A stretch of 25,264 bases of DNA from Guillardia theta CCMP2712 (lineage: Eukaryota; Cryptophyceae; Pyrenomonadales; Geminigeraceae), in the NCBI RefSeq assembly GCF_000315625.1, contig NW_005434667.1, positions 316,655 to 341,918 on the forward strand. Direction: 5' to 3'. A program made the translations under genes and the position numbers. Shown here one piece after another: positions 1-7,969 of the stretch (its first letter is position 1; every line of letters begins with the position of its first letter). The notes beneath the pieces were generated by a model. The model was not told the DNA's origin, searched no databases, and was given only the letters and a program-made list of their open reading frames with translations.

Positions 1-67
1 GTGCAGCTTCTCGCTGTGGACTGTGTGCCTGGAGGTTTAGCTTGATCCTAGTAAATCCTATACACAC

Positions 68-842
68 TTGTCAGCATAGGCCAAGACTCGAACAGAGGGA
101 AAAAGCTCTGCGATATGGAGGAGCAGGGGGTGGATACTGTGGCAGAAAAATACGCTGGATCGCCCTGACAGACGCCCGAGGTACACTGAACGGAGGCTGA
201 CTGACTTTTGTGAAAGAGTCGAAGGTCAGCAGAGTCTCGATAGTAGCTGGAGAGGTAGGAGGCGAACAAACGGAGATGCTCGCAAGAGGGCAAGCGAGCG
301 CCTTCAGTGATGCTCCCATCAAAGTAGTCGCGACTCGCACGTCCCTCGATTTCATCGAAGAGAGCCTGGCGGCCCGCGAGGGAGTTGAAGGCGTTCTTTG
401 CATCCAAACTCACCAGCACTGTGGGGTTGGCAACATCCTCATCATCAACGCAAGCGTGAAGGGGCAGGAGCGCTGACGCGGTTTGCGAGAACTTCAGACA
501 GCCCGAACCGTCTGAATCGCTCGAGGGAGGAGTCTAGGGTGAGACGAGAGGAAGTGCTGGTCAAGAAATGAGCGAATCCCTGCCAAAGCAAGCTTCGTTG
601 CGAGTCGACGGTGTGCAGAACCGATGACAATTGGCCGGAGACCAGGTTTATCAGCTCCCTTGGAGAGGGGAATAAATCTGCCTCCTCGACGAATGGCTGA
701 CAGGGCAGGAATAAGAAGATCCGGCATCCGGCCAAGAAGGACCCCTTGGAGGAGATATGAGGTTATGTTTGCAGTAGAGCTTCAAAGCTGCAGGATGACT
801 AGAAAGGGGTGACAGGTGTTGCCGAATCCTCCACCCGTGGTC
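68..842 (-). pseudogene. Reverse transcriptase fragment, truncated copy A
   Basis: This is the downstream member of a tandem pair of RT fragments read on the minus strand. From high to low coordinate it shows a fingers-domain block at 727-494 (IPLSKG, then RPIVIGSAHRRLATK), the palm block LVSLDAKNAFNSL near 419, GVCQGDP, and finally AYAD at the very edge. The blocks lie in different frames and stops separate them, so it cannot encode a working enzyme. The sequence breaks off at the catalytic Y-A-D motif (position 68), and unrelated DNA follows to position 1. The block order and the QGDP motif are those of non-LTR retrotransposon RTs; the exact clade is not determined. The frameshifts are shared with copy B, so the element was already dead when it was duplicated. 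Confidence 0.8.
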
Positions 843-1692
843 ATCGGTCCCCGCAAAGGAGCTGTAGCGCTTGATTGCCTGGCAACGGCATCCTCGAGTG
901 GACCGACAAGTACGACGTTGTCAGCATAGGCCAAGACTCGAACAGAGGGAAAAAGCTCTGCGATATGGAGGAGCAGGGGGTGGATACTGTGGCAGAAAAA
1001 TACGCTGGATCGCCCTGACAGACGCCCGAGGTACACTGAACGGAGGCTGACTGACTTTTGTGAAAGAGTCGAAGGTCAGCAGAGTCTCGATAGTAGCTGG
1101 AGAGGTAGGAGGCGAACAAACGGAGATGCTCGCAAGAGGGCAAGCGAGCGCCTTCAGTGATGCTCCCATCAAAGTAGTCGCGACTCGCACGTCCCTCGAT
1201 TTCATCGAAGAGAGCCTGGCGGCCCGCGAGGGAGTTGAAGGCGTTCTTTGCATCCAAACTCACCAGCACTGTGGGGTTGGCAACATCCTCATCATCAACG
1301 CAAGCGTGAAGGGGCAGGAGCGCTGACGCGGTTTGCGAGAACTTCAGACAGCCCGAACCGTCTGAATCGCTCGAGGGAGGAGTCTAGGGTGAGACGAGAG
1401 GAAGTGCTGGTCAAGAAATGAGCGAATCCCTGCCAAAGCAAGCTTCGTTGCGAGTCGACGGTGTGCAGAACCGATGACAATTGGCCGGAGACCAGGTTTA
1501 TCAGCTCCCTTGGAGAGGGGAATAAATCTGCCTCCTCGACGAATGGCTGACAGGGCAGGAATAAGAAGATCCGGCATCCGGCCAAGAAGGACCCCTTGGA
1601 GGAGATATGAGGTTATGTTTGCAGTAGAGCTTCAAAGCTGCAGGATGACTAGAAAGGGGTGACAGGTGTTGCCGAATCCTCCACCCGTGGTC
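843..1692 (-). pseudogene. Reverse transcriptase fragment, copy B (longer)
   Basis: Positions 918-1692 repeat copy A without visible differences. Copy B extends further through the active site: after GVCQGDP a one-base frameshift leads into HSIHPLLLHIAELF and RVLAYADNVVLVGPLEDAV (843-1036). The catalytic box reads Y-A-D-N instead of the usual Y-A-D-D. The fingers block lies at 1577-1344 and the NAFNSL palm block at 1269-1200. Stops and frameshifts after the fingers block and after QGDP make it a pseudogene. The last 42 bp (843-884, encoding RQSSATAPLRGP) recur at 1836-1877. The element belongs with non-LTR (LINE-like) retrotransposons by motif order; no endonuclease, RNase H or poly(A) tail is visible here. 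Confidence 0.8.
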
Positions 1693-1888
1693 CTCCATTG
1701 CCTGCTGTGGTAACTGCTCCATCTCTTCCACTGCCACCGCCACCAGAACCAGTTCCAGTTCTTCCTGCTGTTCCACCTGTTCTGTAAGCATTTCCTCCTC
1801 CTGTTTGAGGGCTTGTGTTATTGTTTCCTGCGTTGATCGGTCCCCGCAAAGGAGCTGTAGCGCTTGATTGCCTGGCAGCCGCCGACAA
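1693..1888 (-). mobile_element. Third retroelement fragment with Gly-rich stretch
   Basis: The 42 bp at 1836-1877 are identical to 843-884, the segment just past the RT catalytic box. On the minus strand the frame continues from RQSSATAPLRGP into a Gly/Thr-rich stretch (NAYRTGGTAGRTGTG) and joins copy B at 1692. The 143 bp at 1693-1835 are absent at the equivalent junction between copies B and A. This looks like a shuffled or template-switched remnant of the same element. Function of the Gly-rich stretch is unknown. Confidence 0.5.
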
Positions 1889-2014
1889 GGAGCCGGCGCT
1901 GCCCGGGGGTCCGCCTGGGGCAGCGGACGGAGGGAGGCTGGTCAGTCGGCTGCCTCCGGGTATAACATTCTGTCAGAGGCTCAAGTGTTTTACTCGCACA
2001 AGGTAAAAAGTCCC

Positions 2015-2398
2015 TCAAGCAGAACAAAGCAGGAACAAGCTAAACCTGCATGCACACAGCGCACAGCGAGAAGCTGCACAAACACACACAACAAAACAAG
2101 ACCAAAAGCAACCAGCACGGCTGGCAACTGTCAGCAGACCCGGCACCGCCAGCCCACGCGCGAAGCCGCGCAGACAAGCAGGAAGGGTCAAGCAACAGCC
2201 GCTAGGAGCATCAAGAGTGGAGCGGGAGAAGCGTCTCCGTCCATCACTGTGCTGGCTGATGCTTTTGTCTCTCGGACTTCGAGCCGCCGATTCGGAGCCG
2301 GCGCTGTCCTGGCAGTAGTCGATGCTGTCCTCCGAGTTCCCACTATCCTCGGCAGAGGAAAAGGGAGCTGGCGCTGCAGCTGAGATCGCCGTGGACAT
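2015..2398 (-). CDS. Possible 5' ORF of the retroelement, or unrelated ORF
   Basis: An open frame of 127 codons starts with ATG at 2398. Its first ~70 residues are Ser/Asp/Glu-rich (SSAEDSGNSEDS, then SPRDKSISQHSDGRR). The rest turns Cys/Leu-rich and looks non-coding. It sits on the same strand and just upstream (5') of the RT fragments, where a non-LTR element would carry its first ORF, but no zinc knuckle or other gag-like motif is seen. The overlapping plus-strand frame 1868-2383 is no better supported. The rest of 1889-2671 has no feature I can support; it separates the retroelement from the 3' end of ARP6. Confidence 0.2.
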   Translation of the reverse strand: MSTAISAAAPAPFSSAEDSGNSEDSIDYCQDSAGSESAARSPRDKSISQHSDGRRRFSRSTLDAPSGCCLTLPACLRGFARGLAVPGLLTVASRAGCFWSCFVVCVCAASRCALCACRFSLFLLCSA

Positions 2399-2671
2399 GA
2401 TTTACTCGCATACTTCAAGGAAATGCCTCAAGCAGTACATACATCAAATCATATAGACACACAAATACGCAGCAAAAAGGCTGTTTGGTGCCTGTTGGGC
2501 TGTTTCACCCTCCTCGATCTTGCCATGTCTCGCGGACAGCTCGCTTCCTCTCGAGGATGTTGCGTTTTGTCCGGAAGCTTCGCTGTTAGAAGCAGACGAT
2601 GTTGATCATCTTCCTCCACCTCAAGTTGCTTGCAGTTGACAGACGATGTTCTCGATTTCCCTGCAACTCAG

Positions 2672-3873
2672 TTAGCACAAGTCCAGCTGAGAAGGAGACG
2701 CAAACTTAAATCGGCTGCGGCAGATCTGGTGGCCCTTCTCCTCGTACTCTTGTTTCCTGCCGCTCTCTCAGCTTCACCCCAGTAGCACCTCCTCGACTCT
2801 CACGTCACCCACGCGCCCTCTAGAGCCCCCGCGCCCACCAGCCGCATGCCCCCACGCCATGCGCTCTGACAAGAAGAGTGAGGACAAGAGTAGGGGCAGC
2901 GAGTCACCCACAAGGTTGGCGGGTTGAGGACCCTGAGGGACGGAGACGTGCAGGTCTGAGGGAGCGAGCGAGCGAACCTCCGCGAGCATGCGAGCATGGA
3001 AGCCTGGGATGAGAGCGTTGCCGCCGACCAAGAGGACAGTGCTGTACCTGCCATGCTCTCAGCGGAAAGAGAAGACAATGGTAGGACAGCACATGAGTGG
3101 GTGCATCGGAGGGTCGAAGTGACGGACGGAGCTCTGGATAGCGAGAGGGATACCACTCTGATGGAGGCCGATCATCCTGGGAGTGAACAGAACCTGCGAG
3201 CACACGCTGACCGAGGGCTCGCGACCTCGTGCCCCTCTACCTCGGGGATTGTGAACCTCTCGTTGGAAACCTCAAGCACGCACTCCTCCTCCAGGCGCTG
3301 AGCTCCCTTGCCGCTCGCAGCTCCTTGACCTTCCTCGACCTTCTGTCGCTTCATGGGGGAGGCGGAGGAGCGAGCGGCAGCCTCGTCGCCTTCGATGACA
3401 TGCCCTGCCTGCTCGTCAGACGCGACGAGCTGACGAACAAGGAGAACCGAGTCGGTCTTGACCGGCGACGCCTGGGGTGTTGGAGGTGGGGAGGGAGTAG
3501 AGGCGTCGGATGTCGTTGGTCCTGCCCCGCTGCTTCGCTCTCGTAAGGTCTCGCTCGAGGTCCTGCCAGTCGTCAGCGACCCCCTGCCTGACTCAGCGGC
3601 ACCTGCGAGACGAAACTCAAACGCTCCTTGATGGCGTTGACGAGGATCTACAAGAGGTCAGCGGAGGAGGAGAGGAGGATGCGAGCAGCTGAACCGTCTC
3701 GTCCATCATGTTCCACTGCCTGCTCGACAGAGTCTCCTGCTCGCATTCAGCCGGACGAGGTTGCCAATGCCTCTGCTGCTACCTTGAGGAGATTCGTCAT
3801 CACCTTTCCCCCTACGTCGATTCGCCTGCACGCCTGCGGTACATCAGACAAAATAGATTATGATGACGATTAC

Positions 3874-3935
<62 letters not shown>

Positions 3936-4567
3936 GGAGGAGGAGGAGGAGGAGGAGAAGGAGTAGGGTTGAGGCTGAGGCTGAGGCTGAGGTTGAGGTT
4001 GAGGTTCGGGAGGAGGATGAGGATGAGGAGGAGGAGGAGGAGATGGTGTTGGGTATGGAAGGGAGAGGGAGGGGGAGGAAAGGAGAAAGGTAGACGCAGG
4101 GAATGAGAATGAGGGAAATTAAAGGCAGGGAGGGGCTACAAGAGATGGCTGGAGGGCTTCAGGTACCTTGTGGACTATCCTGCCCTCATAGAAAGGAACC
4201 TGAACGAAGCCGAGTCAAGAGCCCATTCCTCCTCCATCCACACAACAATGTGCGTGAAGCTGAACCCTGAGTCCACCATCACCCCGCAGCCTGTGCGTGA
4301 CAAGCCGCTGCTCGGGTCCCAGCACTTAAAGTCGCGTCAGCCCGAGCAGGAAGGAGGTTGGGAACCTTGTGGTCCGCCAGCGCGAGCAGGGGAGAAGAAG
4401 CACAGCAGTACTTGTTGAAGCCGAGCTCCTGCGACAAGTTGAGACAACACCACGAGAAGGTCGATGAGGAGAGTTGGAGGGAGAAAGACGACAAGGAGGG
4501 GAGACCAAGAGAGGATTGGGCGGGGGGATGGAAGGATGGATGATGATGATGATTGATGATTGATGAT

Positions 4568-4600
<33 letters not shown>

Positions 4601-5430
4601 GGAGGAGGAGGACCTCGAAGACGAACTCGTCAAGGTTGTCTCGCATCTCGTTGGGCGTGAAGAGACTCTCTGTAACCAGCAAACTGCCGCTCACGTCATC
4701 AGCTGCTTCGCCATGGCAGGGTTGACCTGGTCTCAGCCGGTTTGATTCCTGAGGAGCAGCGGGGGTCAAGTGACGAGAAACAAGGCACGAGGATCACCTA
4801 GCACGTCCTTGTGGCACATGCGCTGCCACACATCCTGCAGTGAACGCTGTCAGTACTCGCCTCCCAAGCTCACTCCCTGCCTGTTCCACATCCCAGTTCA
4901 CGATGTACCCTCGCTCGTGCGGTCGCCTGCTCGCCCTCAGTGCGCGAAGAAGCAGCGAAGCCCCTTGATGCACCTGATGTAGAGCGACGCGAGGTCGACA
5001 GCTGTGTCCTGCAGGGTCGTCACGCGTGCCCTCTGTGAAGAAGACATGGACCAGTCCATCCGCTACGAAGAACTTCTTCTCAGCGCGAGACTGAAGGAGG
5101 TCAAGTCACTGCGAGAGCTGACGAGCGATGCACGTCTACCTTGGCTGTGCAATGAGGAAGAACAACAGGGTTCACGTCGAGATTTGCTTCCTTGTAGTCG
5201 ATCTGAACTCCAGTGACTCTCTTTCCGCAGCCCCTTTCCCTCTCCTCCTCTCCTTCTCCCTCTGCCCCTCTCCTGTGTGCCTCTCTCCCTCCCTCCCTCC
5301 CTCCCTCCCTCCCTCCCTCCCTCCCTCCCTCTTCCTCTTCCTCCTCCTCCCCTCTCTCTCTTCTCCTCACCTCGTCTGTCACTCTCGCCGCCTTCAATTC
5401 GCCTCCGCCATTGTCTACGACCAACTTCAT
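2672..5430 (-). CDS. ARP6: Actin-related protein 6 (SWR1/SRCAP complex subunit), 19 exons
   Basis: ARP6 is a nuclear actin-fold subunit of the SWR1/SRCAP remodeller that deposits H2A.Z. Exons: 5430-5371, 5202-5140, 5090-5052, 5008-4974, 4926-4881, 4834-4798, 4702-4614, 4428-4366, 4324-4247, 4199-4167, 3833-3783, 3736-3695, 3647-3603, 3562-3470, 3429-3241, 3193-3093, 3047-2912, 2865-2804, 2756-2672. They sum to 1347 nt, 448 residues plus TAA (family about 400-440). In order: MKLVVDNGGGELKA (phosphate loop 1), RGYIVNWDVEQ, LLVTESLF, VDSGFSFTHIVPF (phosphate loop 2), RIDVGGKVMTNLL, MDETILVNAIKERLSFVSQ, LEVSNERFTIPEVLF, VLLVGGNALIPGF, SAWRGGM and VTKQEYEEKGH. The last two motifs are diagnostic of ARP6 rather than actin. 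Most introns are 40-47 nt; intron 5 (4880-4835) appears to be GC-AG. Introns 1, 7 and 10 are enlarged by microsatellites. The exon 3 end (5052 or 5046) and the exon 7 start are the least certain boundaries. Confidence 0.93.
3834..4166 (-). repeat. ARP6 intron 10 filled with GAT, GAG and GAGGCT repeats
   Basis: This 333-nt intron carries, on the plus strand, a (GAT)n run at about 3873-3934, a (GAG)n run to 3957, GAGGCT/GAGGTT hexamers at 3970-4007 and further GAG-rich DNA to about 4090. Minus-strand splice ends are gtacctg at 4166 and ccgcag at 3834. The poly-Asp and poly-Met reading frames across it are artefacts. Confidence 0.85.
4429..4613 (-). repeat. ARP6 intron 7 with GAT microsatellite
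   Basis: A 185-nt intron between the codons for FVFE and ELGFNKY. Plus-strand (GAT)n and GATT-interrupted runs lie at 4538-4600, followed by a short GAG run. The intron is about four times the usual length in this gene. Confidence 0.85.
5203..5370 (-). repeat. ARP6 intron 1 with CCCT tetranucleotide repeat
   Basis: A 168-nt first intron (donor gtgagg at 5370, acceptor ttcag at 5203). It contains a (CCCT)n tract at about 5284-5331 on the plus strand, flanked by C/T-rich DNA. Confidence 0.8.
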
Positions 5431-5494
5431 CCTGCCATATTAACCCTCATCCCCCTCATACCCAAATGACCTCTGGAGAGAATTCAGACCGCTC
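5431..5494. promoter_or_regulatory. 64-bp divergent spacer between ARP6 and cathepsin start codons
   Basis: The predicted ATGs of the minus-strand ARP6 gene (5430) and the plus-strand cathepsin gene (5495) are only 64 bp apart, so this stretch must hold, or lie inside, the start sites of both genes. It contains the AT-rich string CCATATTAACCC at about 5434-5445. No clear TATA box or other named element is seen. Confidence 0.5.
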
Positions 5495-7969
5495 ATGGCG
5501 ATTCCGTTGCTCCTCCTGTGAGTTGGAGGAGGAGGGAGGAGGGAGGAAGGAGGAGGGAGGAGGGAGGAGGGAGTTCAAACTTCATAACTTCCTGCTCATG
5601 GTCTGCTTGTTGTGTCGTTTGCTGATGTTCCACTCTTCAGGTTTGTGTTCGTTTGTGCTCAGGCGGCACCGCTCATTAGGCAAGACGGCATGTACGATGA
5701 TGCTGGGCATGGACCAGCGTGCCGCCTGCCACACGTGGACTTCCCTCATGGTGCCTGCCGTCTCTGAGGTTAGTGCTGAAGGGCCTGGCAGGTGAGCACG
5801 TGAAATCGCCGAGGCCGCACGAGGAGATGAACGTGCGGGACCTGCCTTCCTCCTTCTTCTGGGGTGACCTTGACGGCCGCAACTTCTTGTCCGGCATGAA
5901 GAACCAGCACATCCCGCGCTACTGCGGCAGCTGCTGGGCGATGGCGACAACTTCGATGATGTCGGATCGCATCAAGATCATGCGGCACAACGGTGACGCT
6001 CGCGTGCTTCTCTCTTTCGCTTCCTGACTTGTTCTCCCTCAGCGCAGCCGGAGATCAACTTGTCCCCGCAAGTCCTCATCAACTGCCATGGCGGAGGCTC
6101 TTGCCGAGGAGGAGACCCGGCGCAAGCTATGCATTACATGTTTGAGAACGGGTTGCCAGACGAGACTTGTCAGAACTACGAGGCAGTCAACGGAGCCTGC
6201 GCTCCCTACGGCATCTGCGAGACCTGCGAGCCAGGCAAAGACGAGGAGCACTTCCTGCCAGGCACCTGCTCTGCCGTTTCGAATTACTCCTCGTGGTTCG
6301 TGGAGGAGTATGGCTGGGTGAACGGAGGAAGCGATGAGGATGCGGCAGGAAACCGACTGACTTCAGCAGATAAGATGAAGGCAGAGATCTTGTCGCGAGG
6401 TCCGATCTCGTGCGGCATGTTCGTGACCAAAAAGTTCGCCGAGTACGGAGGAGGAGTCTTCCAGCAGTTCTCTCCCTTCTCCTTCCTCCTCAACCACGAG
6501 GTCTCGGTTGTCGGCTGGGGCAAGGAAGGAAGCGACGAGTACTGGATAGGAAGAAACTCGTGGGGAACCTACTGGGGCGAGCAGGGGCTCTTCCGTATCC
6601 TCATGCATAAGTTCAACCTCGGCATTGAGACTCAGTGCATGTGGGCAACCCCAGCAGCCAAGCGAGGGCCAGCAGGAAGCCATAGAGGTGTAAAGGGCAA
6701 GAGAGGAGGAGGAGGAGGAGGTTCAATCGTCTCTCGCGGAAGCTACTTCGTAGATGAGAGCGTGAAGAAGGGAGCTTATCACGACTACAGGCACCCGTGT
6801 CGCATCCGCGGAGGGAGGAGGGAGCAGGTGCGGGAGGTGAGAGGAAAGGAAGTCAGCACGCTGGGGATCCCTCAGAGTTGGGACATTCGAAACCTCTCGG
6901 GGGTGAGCTACGCGACGCCGAACAGGAACCAGCACATTCCTTCCTACTGCGGCTCTTGCTGGGCCTTCTCTACCACCAGCGCTCTGAGCGATCGAATCAA
7001 CCTGATGAGAAACAACTCGTTTCCTCGCTATGTCCTCTCCGCTCAGGTCAGTCTGCGCTTGCTTCTCTTTCTCGCAACTCACTCCCGCCATCAGGTTCTC
7101 GTCAACTGTGTGACTGCCAACGAGACCAGAGGCTGCAGGGGAGGAGACCCAACGGCAGCGTACGAGTGGATGGAGGAGCAGGATGTACCCGACGAGACCT
7201 GCCAAGCCTATCAGGCCAAGGACCTCGAATGTAGCGACTTGACTGTCTGCGAGACCTGCTCCTTTCTTTCCTCCTTCCGCCCCAACGTCTGCTCTCCCGT
7301 CACCCGCTTCCAGAGGTTCCGTGTGGAAGCCCACGGGCAGCTGCGCGGAGAAGTGGCCATGCTGGCAGAGATCGCGGCACGAGGGCCCATCGTCTGCGGG
7401 ATGTGCGTCACGGAGGAGGTGGAGAAGTACGCTGGCGGCGTCTTGCGAGACTCCACGGGCTGCGTCGACCAGGATCATGCAATCTCCATCGCTGGGTGAC
7501 GAATCAAGCTGAACCCCAGCTGTTTGACATATGACAGGTACGGCGAGACCGAAGACGGGATCAAGTACTGGATCGGAAGGAACAGCTGGGGGACGTACTG
7601 GGGAGAAGAGGTGAAGGAGAGGAGGAGGAGGAGGAGGAGGAGGAGGAGGAGGAGGAGGAGGAAGCTTACTGTCTGCAGGGCTGGTTCAGGATTGTGCGAG
7701 GAGAGAACAACTTAGGAATTGAGGATGCGTGCGACTGGTACGTTGCTGCTTGTGAGGGTACGAAGGTGATCAAAGGACCAGGGCGACGCCGAAGAAGACG
7801 TGGGAGTAAGATGAGAACACTAGCGCGTCCTCTTGTATCACATCAAGTAGAGAGCTCAGAGGCTCTCCTGCACGAAGAGGAGCGCCTGCGGCTTGAGACC
7901 AGCATCCTCTGGAGGAGAGTCAGCTTGGCAGGTTTGAGGAAGAGGAGAAGAGGCAGAGCGATGAAATAG
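5495..7969 (+). CDS. Tandem two-domain cathepsin X/Z (papain-like C1A protease)
   Basis: Exons 5495-5517, 5641-5750, 5792-5992, 6043-7046, 7095-7495, 7538-7610 and 7679-7969 sum to 2103 nt (700 residues). Exons 1-2 give a signal peptide, MAIPLLLLFVFVCAQAAP. Domain 1 has NQHIPRYCGSCWA (Cys nucleophile), LLNHEVSVVGWG (His) and IGRNSWGTYWGE (Asn). Domain 2 has NQHIPSYCGSCWA, DQDHAISIAG and IGRNSWGTYWGE. The H-I-P insertion before the active Cys is the mini-loop that marks cathepsin X/Z, a lysosomal carboxymonopeptidase; both domains keep the full catalytic set. A Gly/Arg linker and a second Cys-containing pro-segment join the domains in one open frame. The usual family member has a single domain of about 300 residues. 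The Arg-rich tail after NLGIEDACDWYVAA is odd; a good donor (GGGAGTAAGATG, near 7802) suggests the real 3' end may be spliced differently. Intron 7047-7094 is a multiple of three and would be missed by ORF calling. Confidence 0.92.
7611..7678 (+). repeat. GAG microsatellite inside cathepsin intron 6
   Basis: A 68-nt intron (donor gtgaagg, acceptor tctgcag) that is mostly a (GGA)n run at about 7619-7661. It separates WGTYWGEE from GWFRIV. Confidence 0.8.

Larger units (their letters stand above)
68..1692. repeat. Tandem 775-bp exact direct duplication (850-bp period)
   Basis: Bases 68-842 and 918-1692 match over 775 bp by eye, offset 850 bp, including every frameshift. The intervening 75 bp (843-917) is the RT segment that copy A lacks. 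The first mismatches are at 67/917 and 843/1693. Absence of divergence means the duplication is recent, or is an assembly artefact. Confidence 0.85.

Noticed and set aside
2423-2605. Short plus-strand frame downstream of ARP6
   Set aside because: Sixty codons, no motif, and no splice or start context.
3584-3602. A 19-nt intron in ARP6
   Set aside because: It would keep the frame, but a 40-nt intron from the same donor (3602-3563) gives gap-free agreement with ARP6 (FVSQ joined to DLERDL) and matches the usual intron size.
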